Source: Zoroaster sp. YZ-2022
Taxonomy: Eukaryota > Echinodermata > Asteroidea > Forcipulatida > Zoroasteridae
Assembly (NCBI GenBank): GCA_029582265.1
Contig: CM055837.1
Location: 17,274,355 to 17,338,354 of the forward strand
Reading direction: 5' to 3'
DNA length: 64,000 bases
This document shows positions 10,588 to 25,500 of this stretch, in pieces; within the stretch, counting starts at the first letter, position 1, and every line of letters starts with the position of its first letter. The notes under the pieces were generated by a model. It searched no databases and was not told the DNA's origin. It saw only the letters and a list, made by a program, of their open reading frames with translations. The translations under genes were made by a program, and so were the position numbers.

Positions 10588-13500
10588 TCATATCTGGTAT
10601 TGCTTGCACTGCCTGTGATCTAGCTGTACAGAGGGAGTGGGTGCGACTGTTGTGCCGGCCTGGAGGTACATCTCGTCAATTTGTTGTTGTTGAATTAACT
10701 CTACCCAATACTGAAAAATTGTGATAATCAATGAAATCAAATGAATACAAGAAAAATAAATAAATACAATCAGACAATAAGAATGTATTAAAGGGACAAT
10801 TACCGTCACAAACCACAATCTACAGGGCATGGGATCGGAATGCTCGTTTTATATTAACTCAGTGACTGAAAATAATACCTCACATACATACATACATACA
10901 TACATAGGGCCTACATGGATTTTTTCAACATATCATTCGTTAAGATTGATTTCCGTCGGTCATCTCTGATTGATGACTGAAACTCATGTACTTCTAGAAT
11001 TTTCTACGCTTTGCTTCTCTGCAAAAATGGTCTAAATCTGACGCCCTCACATTCTTCATGGCTTGATCAATAAGGTTCGGAACTTGGTGCCCCCTTTCCT
11101 TGTTGTTATTATCATTGAAAAGAAGTTGCTTAACCTCACTAGAGTTAGGCTGCCTGACTATGTGCGCCGCAAATTTGGTCTGCTGCTTCTTAATAAAGTC
11201 TGAGATGTTTTTTACTTTGCATATTTCAAGTAGTCGTTCAGTGCTGATTTTCATCTTGTAGCATTCACCGTCGTCATCAGCATCACTTGGGTCCGATTCA
11301 AGCAGCCTATCACTTCCAACTACCATATTTCTGAGCATTTTCCTCATAGATGCATCAATTTTATTGAATTGGGCATGAGTGAGATACCACGTTTGAGACG
11401 CATACGTCAGCCTCAACCTGATGAACACATTGAAATATGCCATTCTGAAGTCTAATGATAAGGTCATATTACCGTTGCTGCTGAATAATTTTCAATCATT
11501 GTGTTTATCTTTAACTACATGTAGGACACCAATTCCATGACCTGTTGAAAGTCTGCTCCGATTGTGATGATACTGTCCCTTTAAGAAACATCAACTGTAT
11601 GAAGTGTATATTTTTGGAAAGACAGAGAATGGGGTATGAATGAATAAAAAAAAATAATAATAATAAATAAAAAAATAAAGCAAAATTACACAAATACCTA
11701 GTTATAGCGTTCAAGAGGGGTGGATCCAAGATTGCAAAAAGAGGCATAGAAAAAAGGCATTAGGGATATTACCTGAAAACAGTGGTGGCAATTTCTTGTT
11801 ACGATTGGGGGGTGGTAGGGATAAGAACCCATGACATAGCCTACCCTACTCTACTTAGCACTAGTGCTGGGCGAGTAGTGCGATTACTTGAGTACTCGTG
11901 AGTAGTAATTAGTACTCGTGAGTAGTAATTGCTAATCATACTCATACTACTCGATTAATCGCCCTACTGTGATTACCTCAAAAGTACTCGCGAATAGTAA
12001 CACATTCACGAGTAACGATTGATTCTTTTGTCGTTTTCAGAATAATTATGATAAAACATAATAACACATATGTTTGGAATAGCATACTTTGAAATACATG
12101 AATAACCAATGACCTAGGCTATGACTAGCATGCGTAATGCATACAATTTAAATGGTTAAAAAAGCTGAAATAATGTTAAAAATGCTGTCAATTATTTGCG
12201 ATTAATCAAGTACTCATGAGTAATTGCTGTGCGATTACTCGAGTAGTGAATTTCACTAATCAGCCAGCACTACTTAGCACCCCCACCCCGACCAATACAT
12301 GCCTACATTTTTAATGTTTTAATTTGAATATTAACTGTTTATATTTTTGTTAAATACGAGTTGCTTGTTTCAATCAAGTTTCGTGCTATATACTGTTGCG
12401 GATATGAACAGATTATTAATAAAAAATTTGGCATAAATTGGGGTGTCTGTAAGAAACAAAGGAATAAATAAATACAAAAAATCAATAAACAGAAATAAAA
12501 AAACTCAGAATGGATAAACAAAGGAAGAAAAAAAACCAAGCATAATAAAAAACAATTAAACCAGGGGTGATTTGACAAAAGTAAACAATGCTGAAAAATG
12601 GGTAGCTGGCCTGGGTCTCCCTTTAGTCTAGAGGACAAAGCCCCCTGAACCTCCTGTGGGTAGCAGGCCTGGGTCTCCCTTTGGTCTAGAGGACAAAGCC
12701 CCCTGAACCTCTTGTGGGTAGCGGGCCTGGGTCTCCCTTTAGTCTAGAGGACAAAGCCCCCTGAACTTCCTGGATGTTTAATTTTGGAGGATTTACAGAC
12801 TCTCCACATCCCCACAAACAAGAAACTAGAGGCTTGGACACAATACAGACTACATCTTTCTTTCCTTGAGAAATGACAGGCCTGTTAAACTGATAATCTT
12901 GAACACCAATCCATCCAATCCTAGCTTCATTGAGGGGAACAAACAAAACAACAAACTACAAAATCCCCTGAATTCCAAAGTACTCACATATAAATTGAAA
13001 ACTAAAAGATGAAAATCCTCTCAAAGGAAGGAATATTTTCGAGAAACCCTTTTCTATGAATACAAATGTTACTTCTGATTTGCTTTTTTCTCGATCATAC
13101 TGTGTCGGTGGAGGGAAAAGATTTGATGTGATTAGATGTACTTAGGCAAGAAACTGTTAGCCAATTCTTCATCAGGCAAAATGGATTAACTCAACCCATA
13201 CTGCTATCAATCAAGGTTGGTGCATTAGGATTTAGTAACACAATGTCGTCGTGTGCCCGGAAGAAGGACGTAACGAAAGTGTGACTGGCAAAAAGTCGTA
13301 AGCAATTAATGTGCAAAATTGTGTTTCAAGAAAACAGAGTGTGAAAGTTTGGTCATTTTTCTGCCATTTATAAGTCATTGTAGGAAAGTTAAATTCTTCA
13401 TGGGAATGGATAAACATGTCCTGGGAGTAATTCTAGCAACAAATATATAACGGTTATGCCCTACTTTTTTTTTTCAAAGGAGCCATTTTATTGCTTACGA

Positions 13501-16500
13501 CTTTCTGCTGGGACAAAAAGTTGTACTTTGTGTGCCCGGCAAGAAGGTCATACAGTCTTATGACCGTCTTCCAGGCACATGACGATGTCATCTTCCCCAA
13601 GGACATGGCTCTAGTTTTTTCTTCTTCAATAATCGGTGGCGGATGAAGGATTTGGTCTGGGGGGGGGGGGGGGATGGTTCAAGGATTGCTTAAAGGAAGG
13701 GTGAATGAAAGAAAAGTGGGCACATGAAAATCTGTCAATGTTAATATGAATGATCATTAACCCTCCTACTAGAACTTTAGTGGCAAGTACATGTAGCTAT
13801 AGAGATCAAAACCAGTCAACTGACTGTTTTGACTGTTGACCCAAATGTGCACACAGGGGCATTTTTTAATGGTTTTTACTGTCGTTTTGACCACCCTGAA
13901 CAATACAAGACAATGCTTTTACCAGACAAAATCGGTCGTCTCATTTTGACCTGTAAATGTACTTACTACACGTATGGTTTGACAGTGTTCAACTTTTAAG
14001 TGCACTACATATACCTTGGCAAGAATATCAACATTTTGACAGATTTTGACCCTTGCAGTCATAGAAGAGTTAAAGGCTCTATGTTCTAACTAGCCTGAAG
14101 ATCTGACGCCACGCTTTGAGCTCGAGGCGTGTAAATTATGCCAGATCTTGGCCGTGCGGCTGCCATATTTTCCCCGATGTTCAACTTTGACCTTGGTTGC
14201 TACTGTAGCTAGCGCGCGACCCGCATCGAAGCGTGATGTCAGATCTTCAGCACAACGTATCAAATGAAACCCCTTGAATGGTACGTCTGGAGCCTGTCTA
14301 TATCCTTGATATAGGATGAAGACAGGGGACCAGTCTATGTTCTAACTTGAAAAACATTATACCCAGTATCACAGGTGTCCTTAAATTCAGTCAGTTATTT
14401 GGGAATTATCTCATTTCAAGGCAAAGTGAATCATTTTCCTTTTACAGGAAAAAAAAAGAAAAAATGCACATGAAATAATAAAGCACACGGAATATACAAC
14501 TTTAAAATTTAGCATATTTTTTCCCATGGTAACCATGGTAATTTACTATTTTTTTTTTTCAATGCTTACCCTTATTACATCAGCATCCCCATCTGTAATG
14601 CCGAGCTTGCTCAAGTAGGCATTGGACATCTTCAACATTTCACTGCTTCCTGTCTTAGCTCCATTGTTCCTGAAAATGAAAAATAAGTGTCTGAGTGAGA
14701 AAACAATGGAATAATTATACAATTATATCAATTTAGCCGGTCAAAGAAAAAAAAAAAAAAAAGAAAAAGGGAAAATTTTTATGGTACCATATTGGTATTT
14801 GGTAATGCACATGTATATTCATATCAATCCTCTAGTTTTGGGACATTCCGTCTCAATTCAGCACATTTTCTCCATTTTGTCATCAAATATAATAATATAT
14901 ATAATATACATGTATATATATATAACCATTACATGCATTATAGAGAAACTATTATAGAGAAACTACCTCAGCCAATTTGTTTTTCCCCTGGGTCAAATGG
15001 TTAAAGAGTTCAAAGATCATGAATTAACTGATTTTTTTTGTTCAATTAAATTGATCACCCCGGGAATAAAATACGTTTAACTTAATACTAAATGGTCACG
15101 TAACAGAATTAAAATTGGTATCTTTGAAAAACTGTTGAAATTCCCTTTTTCCTTGATATAAGACACCATGACCTCTGTCCCTGGTTGTGACCTTAACCTC
15201 AACCATCCCAAATAACTTAAAAACAATCTGTGTATGTAAGTCACCCCCCCCCCTCCCCCCCCAAAAAAAAAAAAAATTAAAAAAAAACTCGAGTTTCTGG
15301 TCCTCGTCAACTCGGACCCATTTGTTTCTCAAACACAGAGAGCATTTTATACACATGTAAGTGTATGGCGTTCCATAGCACAAATGGCCATTGAAAGGAT
15401 TGACTGGTATTATGTCTGATTTCTATAATAGCAACATGTAGGTTGGGCTATACCATTTGAAAGATAAGGAATCAGTCTTTCCAACCATATATAGTATGGG
15501 TATGGACTGCGAAGAAGGGAAAAATACAGCTGTTTTAAAAGCTGGTCATGATACTCCCAATTAAGTGCTGTGTGTGTGGTGACCTTGGTTGACTAAAGTC
15601 GCCAATGGTAAGCAACAGGGGGTATGTGTGTTGTCGACTAAAGTCACCAATGGTAGTGAAAGGGTTAAAAAAAAGATTACAAAAAAAATACGTCATCTCA
15701 CCAATTTTGAAGCTGACCTAGGACTTTATTTTTTCCCTAATACTCACTCTGACAGAGCGGATGGTGTGTTGAGGCAATATGAATGGTAGTACACAAACGC
15801 TTTATTTGCCAAATCTGTGAATATACTGTGTATGAAGGCTATGTAAGCTTGGTCACTACGGAAAGACTTGAAGCTCTTGACAAGAAGATTAAGGTAAAAC
15901 CCCTGTAATTGAAAAGAACAAACATTGAATACTTGTAAGGGCAGGCAAAAAGTAAACTTATTTTCAACTTTAACCCTATCTACCTGGAATTTTTTTTGCC
16001 AATAACCATCCCCCCAAAAACCCACTAAATGTTTCAAATTCACGAAACGTGTGAATGAATCCTACACTTAAAAAATGGAATCTTCCATTTCTGTCTTGTT
16101 TATTTCACAAAGTGCAACCAGTGGACCCACCATTATTATTCCCAGCGGTTTAACCGGGTGAAAAAGCCAACTTTTGTAATTCTGTCAATTGATTATTGGC
16201 AAATTGTCCCCTGTGTATCCAAAAACTCTCTCCCCCCCCCTCAAGGCATGTAACTAAATGGCAAATGGCAATTTTAATGAGAGTGCGTTCTCCCCTCCCC
16301 TGCCCCTCTCTCTCTCTTTCTCTCCTTTTTAATTAAAAAAAAAAAACGATTTTAGGGGGGGGGGGGGGCTATAGCACTGTACACTGTACACTGTTACGAA
16401 AGAAACATTTCTAAGGTTGGGAATAACTTTTCAAGTTTTTACGGGAGGCAGATAAAATTGATATCTAAATTAAAGCTTAGGTTCTCCCCTCTCGGAAAAA

Positions 16501-19500
16501 CACAAAATCTTTGAATTTGGATAATGTCTTCATACCTTAAACGGCCTCTATGGAGTTGACCGTATTTTACAGGGGGGTAAGTGTCCATGGAGGCCGTTTA
16601 AGGTATGAAGACATTATCCAAATTCAAAGATTTTGTGTTTTTCCGAGAGGAACCTGAATTTAGATATCAATTTTATCTGCCTCCATAAAAACAATTATTC
16701 TAACCAAAATGTTTCTTTCGTAACAGTCAATCTTCTGATTGTTGCTGTGAAACCGCATGCAAGTTGACCGTATTTTACAGGGGGTAAGTGTCCATGGAGG
16801 CCGTTTAAGGTATGAAGACATTATCCAAATTCAAAGATTTTGTGTTTTTCCGAGAGGGGGAACCTAAGCTTTAATTTAGATATCAATTTTATCTGCCTCC
16901 CGTAAAAACTTGAAAAGTTATTCCCAACCTTAGAAATGTTTCTTTCGTAACAGTGTACAGTGCTGTATTGTTTGCTGTGAAACCGCATGCAAGTTGACCG
17001 TATTTTACAGGGGGTAAGTGTCCATGGAGGCCGTTTAAGGTATGAAGACATTATCCAAATTCAAAGATTTTGTGTTTTTCCGAGAGGGGAGAACCTAAGC
17101 TTTAATTTAGATATCAATTTTATCTGCCTCCCGTAAAAACTTGAAAAGTTATTCCCAACCTTAGAAATGTTTCTTTCGTAACAGTGTACAGTGCTGTATA
17201 TGTTTGCTGTGAAACCGCATGCAAGTTGACCGTATTTTACAGGGGGTAAGTGTCCATGGAGGCCGTTTAAGGTATGAAGACATTATCCAAATTCAAAGAT
17301 TTTGTGTTTTTCCGAGAGGGGAGAACCTAAGCTTTAATTTAGATATTAATTTTATCTGCCTCCCATAAAAACTTGAAAAGTTATTCCCAACCTTAGAAAT
17401 GTTTCTTTCGTAACAGTGTACAGTGCTGTATTGTTTGCTGTGAAACCGCATGCAAGTTGACCGTATTTTACAGGGGGGTAAGTGTCCATGGAGGCCGTTT
17501 AAGGTATGAAGACATTATCCAAACTCAAAGATTTTGTGTTTTTCCGAGAGGGGAGAACCTAAGCTTTAATTTAGATATCAATTTTATCTGCCTCCCGTAA
17601 AAACTTTCGTAACAGTGTACAGTGCTATAGCCCCCCCCCCCTAAAATCGTTTTTAAAAAAATTTAAAAAAGAGAGAGAAAGAGAGGGCAGGGAGGAGAAC
17701 GACTCTCCCCACCCCCGATCCGCCAATGAACCCATATGTCTTATGATGTACACACACTACTATACAATGTACATATCATGCAATACAATGGAAAAACACA
17801 AAATGAAGAAAGCAGGACAAAGCTACTCATCTGGAAATGCTATCACATAATTATCAATGTACTCATATTGACCCTACAAAGGAATGAGTACCAATCAGGT
17901 TTGGCCACCTCAGGTGGTACCAGTATCTGGTCTGGCTCATGGACTAACTGAAGGATCATGACACAAACCATTTACCGTTATCATCAACGAAAGTTGTCTT
18001 ATAAAACCTCACCCACCCCCTACGCCACTGAGAAAGGGAACTCTGGGGATGGGGATGGGGGGGGGAAGAATTGTTCAAATATCATTCCTCTCCTGAAGGA
18101 ACTACTCACCGTACAAGGTGGTGTTGACAGCATACTGTTGTCATAATCCAAGACGGTGCTATATGTATATACAATAGATGGAATGACTGGGGATGATGCC
18201 TTGTGTCTCGACAGCCCTATCAATTTCATGTGACTCAAGTCTGACAGACATAGTGGCTGTGTATGCCATGGAACGACCAGATGATGTTGGCTGTAAAAAC
18301 AGAAATGGAAATTGAAAACCCATAATTCAAGACAAGCTACAATAATATTTATAAGGCTAGAATTATTATTCTAGTGGTGTGTTGTCGCGGTCTAATGCAT
18401 CGGACTCAAGTTCTGGTGTTGTCAGAATGTGGGTTCGAATCCCAGTCTGGCAGGTCGTGGCGCTTGAGCAAGACACTTAACCATAATTGCTTCATCCTTT
18501 GTATAGGACGTTAATTGTACTAGATTATTAAAGTAATGCACGTAAAATTTTGAGGCATTTGTAAAAAAAAAAAATCCTAAAATCAGGAAAATCCAGAGAA
18601 ATGACAGGCCTGAACTTTACACCAAGTAAGGTTTTAGATAATTATTTGTTTATTTGATAATCATAATAACTTTAAAATGATATATCTCACAAAATAATTG
18701 TGAGAAGCATTGTTTTGCAGTAGTCCTATAATATGTCATAAAATGAATTTCTAATGGACCCCATCCTAAGGCTGTGCGTTTTCGGTTATTTCGGGAAACG
18801 GATACTTGAAACTGGAAATCTTCAGATACCCAGGTACCCAGATACCCATAAACTTTGTAAAAACATGTAAATACTCCCGAATGTATAAAGTAACCAATAT
18901 GATTTTGGTTTTATCAGAGTTATAATAAATGTGGACTTACTGTAATAATTTCCCGCCTCTATATTAAAAACGACTCGTAGTATCCCCATTTCCCAAACAA
19001 AAAATGTTAACAAAAAAAATCAGAGACTTCCATTTGTGTGGCTTATAAATGTTCAGTAAAAATTTTCAAGTCATTTGCAGGCAATTGGAACTGAAAAATG
19101 GAACCGGGTAATGAGTTTTGGTCAGGTATCCGTGTACCTGGATACCCGGAAAAGCCTTACCCCATCCCCCTGCATCCACAGTGGGGATGACCTTTGACCT
19201 ATGCCTCTTCATGTCACATTTCTTCATTACCTGGAATGACCTGGTACAAATAACCAGAGGGTTCTGATGAGGGCAGTAACTTCTCTGTAAAAGAAACACA
19301 AACATCAAAGTTTTTAAACTGTTTCAAACTGCTAACCAACCAAAAATATGTCAAGTTTAGTGTAATTTATCACAAATCATAGCTTCAGGGTCAAACTTCA
19401 TTTAAATATTACGAATATTAAAAACAAAATTAAAAACATTTAAAACTGACATAAGCTACAATTATTTTTGAACATAAAGTCATAAAATCTACTATATTCA

Positions 19501-22500
19501 ACAAAAAGTTGTCAACATTAGATCTACGGATAAAACAAAAGTTCTGCAATTACAAAAATTCATTAATTAAATTACCATGAACCAAAGAAAAAAAAAATCA
19601 AGACATTTACAATACTGCAATTAAAGACTAGACAAAAGAAGTTATATAAATAATTCAAAGAGTAATAATTTTTCATCGGCCTTTAAACTGACACGTATCA
19701 AACTGAATAAATATCAGTCATCAAATTCGATCAATATCATCAGTCATCAAATACAGTCAATATCAATAAAAAAAAATCAGTTATCAAATTAAATCAATAT
19801 CAGTTATCAAATTAAATCAATATCAGTTATCAAATTAAATCAATATCAGTCATCAAATTCAATCAATATCATGTCATCAAATTCAATCAATCATAAAATG
19901 CAATCAATATCAATCAAAATAATCAGTTATATCCAATCAATATCACCAATCACAAAATTCAATCAATCATAAAATGCAATCAATATCAATCAAAATAATC
20001 AGTTATCAAATCCAATCAATATCACCAATCACAAAATTCAATCAAAATAATCAGTTATCAAATTCAATCAATATAATCAATCATAAAATTCAATCAGTAT
20101 CATCAGTCATCAAAATCAATCAATATCATCAATCATAAAATGCAATCAATATTAATCAAAATAATCAGTTATCAAATTCAATCAATATCAATCATAAAAT
20201 TCAATCAATATCAATCATAAAATTCAATCAATATCAATCATAAAATTCAATCAATATCATCAATATGATCAGTTATAAAATTCAGTAAATATCAATTATA
20301 AACTTCCATCAATATAATATATTATCAAATTTAATCAATATCATCAGTTTTGAAATTTATAAAATTAATCAATTTCAATAAATATCAAAAAGGGTTAATA
20401 GGGTGAATATTGGATACAAATAAAATGATTTAACTTACTTTTCAAACCGTGGGTGGGATACAACAATGACAGTCCTACCAGAGAGTAGGGCATAGACAAG
20501 ATGGATGGCAAACGAGTACTGACCAATAATATTACGTACTCCGGATCCTGAAACAATTAAGGAAAAAATATCTTGGTATAGGGTGGGAAAATTGCCTCTT
20601 TAACCATCCTACTACTACAAGGGTTGAAAACAGTCAAAATGTTGATATACTTGCCAAGGTATATCTAGTGCACTTAAAAGTCAAACACTGTCAAACCTTA
20701 CGTGTAGTAAGTACATTTACAGGTCAAAATGAGTCAACCGTTTTTGAATGATAAAAGCATTGTCTGGTATTGTTCAGGGTGGTCAAAATGACAGTAAAAA
20801 CCAGTCCAAAATGCGCCTGTGTGCACATTTGGGTCAACAGTCAAAGACAGGCAGTTGACTGGTTTTGACTTCTATTGCAACTTCCCACTAAAGTGCAGCT
20901 AGAGTAGCAGGATTAATTAACTATGCTTACTATCTTCGAATCAAGACATACATGATACCACCAACCACCAACTCAATGCAGAGCCTGAATCATGAGAACA
21001 GTGCATTCACAACAACAAAAACATTTGGAGCACATAGAGCACTCCAGACGCAATATTTTGTACAGGATGTGTGGTACCTTTTAATACTAACTTAATATTA
21101 TTAAATAAATTAGCTTCATTTCAGCTCCAAGTGAACCCATAGCTTAAACCAATCCAGATTTCAAGTGGTTTACATATCCTTGCTCTCACTAGACAAGATT
21201 GCTTCTTGAAGGCCTCATTTACTGCTCTTTAATAATTTAACCATTCCATTATGTATAACTTCTCCTGAAGATGATCAGAGCATAGTAATCAAAATGTTGA
21301 GGTTCAACCAACCAGTTCTGTTCAGAACTATTTACTACTGAAAAGAGAATTTCTACATGGCGTCACCACAAACTGTCTTTAATTTATCCCTTTCACCATG
21401 CAAAGCTAGAAGTCTCACTTTAACGTTGTGATAAAGTGAAATAAAAGTTTGAATTGAATTACACAAAGCAACATACAGCGTACCTGGCAAGTAGGTATTG
21501 AAACTGTTGATTCTGCTGGCATAGCTCCCTACAGATACTTTCTGGTGTCTCCTGACTATGTAGGAATCGGCAATGGATGTCGGGAGCAGAGAATCTGCAG
21601 AAAGACCCAACAAGAGCAAACATCTCTCTTCAAGTGCAGATCTAGAATAAATGTTTGCGAGCCAGAGGGCAAGACCATTTCATGGCAGGGGTCTGAGACC
21701 CACTCGAGGGGCCTGGAAATTTTTGGGGATTCTATACACACTCTGATGCAGTATGAGCATTTTCAGGGCAAGTTTGCCAAGTATTCTGGCTCATGATGCA
21801 CACTGTACACATAGGGAATTCCTAGAAGGAATATCACATTGTTTGTAGGCATCAATATTCAAGATGGTACAAATTTAATGGGGTTTGTCTCAGACTTATT
21901 TTTTTAGTGTTAAGCCGGACAAGACCACATGGTTGGCTTCAAGGATGGGGCGACCCCATCGCACCTAGGTTCGGAGGGCTTCGAGCCCTCCTGCCCAAAC
22001 AAGAGAGTAAACTGACCCGAGGGCCAACAGAGTTGACCCAATGGGTCACATACAAACAGGCAAAGCTGTACTGTAGCTACAGTTGACAGGCCGAAGCCAT
22101 ACTTGGATTGCTATGGTCGAGTGGTTTAGTGCGGATTTAGTGCATCGGATTTGTGTTCTGATGGCCGAGTCGTCAGAATGTGGGTTCGAATCCCAACCGC
22201 GACCATGGTGCTTGTGTCCTTGAGCAAGACACTTTACTATAATTGCTTCTCTCCACCCAGGGGTAAATGGGTACCTGTGAGGGCAGAGTTGGTTGTTGTG
22301 TTTGATTAGCCCTATATGTGCCAAAATGGCAGCAATTGAGCTGTATACTCCCCAGGGAGCTGAGATGGTTTCAGGAATGATTTATGCGCCTGATGAGCAG
22401 GGGTAATAATGTAATGCGCCTTGAGCACCAGTTTGGTGAATACATGCACTAATGTATATAAGTCTACATTATTATTATTATTATTATTATACTTGACCAA

Positions 22501-25500
22501 AGCCAAAACTAGGCCGAAGCCCTTCCTATGACCGGCCAGTGACCTTCGTAAGTAAGGTATTTTTCTTAGACTAGTGGACAGCTTTTACCTGTCACAATCT
22601 TTTGTACACAACTGTTACAGTCTAATGTATTCACACATCATGTATATGGTTGGTTCATTATCTGTAACAACAAAAATAAGTACTGTACCTTGTATATGGT
22701 CTCCCCCACTGGATGAGGTAGAAAGAGAGTTGGAATCTGCCATATTATCTTGAGATGTTACGTCTCTCTCAGATGGGGAATCATCTATTTCATCGGAAGG
22801 GGTGTACGGTGCTTTGTTGAAGTATCTATGTTCAATCACCGGTGAGACAGAATTATCTGTATTAAGAAGCATAACAAGTGAATGATTACAAATGGGCTAT
22901 TTTCCTCCATTTCCTGATTGGATGAGAATGCAGTTACTCACAACTTCTTAGTCAAGTACAACCACATTTTTCTAAATTTGCCCCTTTTGTCATATTCAAA
23001 TCTGCAACTGATCCTAACCTGCCGATAATGATTCCAGCTACCATATTCTGACAGGATGGACATAATGGTACTCGTTAACTTCCTATTTAGCCCCTTTTGC
23101 CATCTCTGGATTTGCTATTGGCCAAGAAAAACAAACCCTAATCTACAGTTGATGAGTACTCAGATTCCTTTCAGATGATCTACATCTAGCCAGCTATCAT
23201 ATGTCGACAGGATGAGCATGTTTCTATTCGACTTCCTAGTTACTATTCACCGCATTTTGCCCCTTTTGCCATTCCTAGATCTGCTGCAGCCCAAAATCAA
23301 ACAAACCCTATAACCTGCAGACCAGGTGAACTCAAATTCCTTTGAGATGACATCTACGTCTATCAAGCTACCATATTCTGCCAGAATGAGCATAGCATTA
23401 CTCTACAACTTCCTAGTTACAAATGACCTCATTTTGCCCCTTTTGCCATGCCCAGATTTGCCACTGGCCAAGACAAACAAACCCTTACCTGCAGACGATG
23501 AGGATGCATATTTCTTTGAAATGGTATCTACATCCAGCCAGCTACCATGTTCCGACGGGATGAGTATTCCATTACTAGACATCTTCATGGGGACCCCTGA
23601 AATCTCATCATCCTCACTGCTTTCATCCAGACTTTCGCTGACGTCATAATATAATGACCTGATAAACAAGCAAACACAATCAATATGGTGATGTATTTGG
23701 GCCTTTTACAAACGACTCAGTACCGAGTACTCTGTACTTTTGAATGTCTTTAGAAAAATCCTGCAGGCGGACTCATACAGGACTAGGACCTCCTATTGGT
23801 GCAGATGTCTCACAGAGGAGGCAATGACTTCTTCACAGAGTTGTCGTACTCGTACTCGTACTCATGAAACAGTACTTGACTACAACTATAGAGTTGGCGT
23901 ACTCGTACTCATATTTGAGTACATTTTTCTGTACTCATACTCATGAAAACTACTTGACTACAAGTCTGATTCTTCACTAGTAATAACAATTTTTTTTTTA
24001 AAGGAAAATTTAAACTGTGGCATGCGGTGAGGAGGGGCCCAAAAAATGTTACATTCTAGATGATTTGTGATGCATTTAAAAAAAAATCAGATAATAGACT
24101 TACTCCATTGATGCATATGCTGTGCCGGGTACAAACCTAGCCTCATAGCTTGATGACAGTTGTCTCATTGTTAAGTTCTCTTCTGGCGATGGGCTACCAC
24201 TTGCTGTTGATAAATTCTAAAGGTAGCAGAAAAGTATAAACGTAACCAATTAAAGCATTCTCCTGAAGACAATCAGAGCATACTGGTCAAAACGTCGAGT
24301 TTTAACCTCCAGTTCTTTTCTGATGAACTAATTACTACTCAATTGAGAATAATTTCACATGGTGTCACCGCAAACAGTCTTTACTTAACAATGAAATCAT
24401 TATACAAATCAGGAAAAATTCAAACCAAAAACATAAACCAGTACTAACAGACCTGGATTTCATTCAAGAACACTTTTCCTTAAAAGGGCACCTCTATCAG
24501 AATAAGATCAAGTTAAGATCAAGTTAAGATCAAGTTAAGATCAAGGCCTGAGACATGACATGGAGAAACAGAAAGATGTGTTTATACCGATGTTAATCTT
24601 TTCAGGGCAGTCCTGCAGTGTCTACTGTGTTCATCATTACTGCTTCCATTTGTACAATGCCTGTGAATGGAAACAATAAGCAAAAGTAAAGTCAGTCCCG
24701 TGCCAAGTTGGCCAAACAGGCCGGTGTTTAAAGGGGCAATATCGTCACGATCAGAGCAGGGCATGGAATCGGTGTCCTATTATAAGATGAACACAGTGAC
24801 TGAAAATTACTGGCTCATTTATACAGCAGCAATGGTAATATGATTAATATCATGTGGGTATTATTTTCAGTCACTGAGTTAATCTAAAATTAGCACGATT
24901 CCATGTCATGTTGATCGTGATGATATTAATTATCTCCCATTTCATTGGCGCTTAAACATCTGAGAATATTTTTATTCCTCCTGGAAAGGATGCCAGTCTA
25001 TCTCAGACCTTTCTACCTCCCCAGCTGGTTCCTATACAGGGTTCGTACACTTTTTTACTTAGATAAAAGTTTCCATGACCTTTACAACAAGTATTCCATG
25101 ACTTTTCCATGACTTTTCGATTCGCGGCCAACATTAACAATGCGAATCTAAGTAGATTCGCATAACACCAGTGTTCTAGCCAGGCATGCCCGATATACGC
25201 TATAAAAAATACCGATACGCTATAAATCGGCCGATACGCTATCGATACGCTATAATTTTATTCCATGGTGAAAGAAAAAAAAACACCAAAATTTCCTTTG
25301 TTCAGTTCGAGAACTAATTGTGAACAACAATAATTTGTTGCCAGTGAGGGATTTATTTCATCTTGAAGGAAGCTTTATTGATACATTTTAATTGGCCGGC
25401 AACTTTGTTTCTTTTCAAGAGAATGTTTTTGATGCACCGCATTTATAACTATGCGGCCTGCCGCGATTTATTTATAAGCATTCAACGTTAAACGACACTG

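Noticed and set aside
19700..20385. CRISPR-like or regularly spaced array
   Set aside because: Units are irregular, degenerate and directly abutting with no unique spacers; it is an intronic satellite in a eukaryotic gene.
22120..22200. Possible tRNA-Leu/Ser gene
   Set aside because: It is the head of a SINE with body and (ATT)n tail; eight related copies exist in the window.
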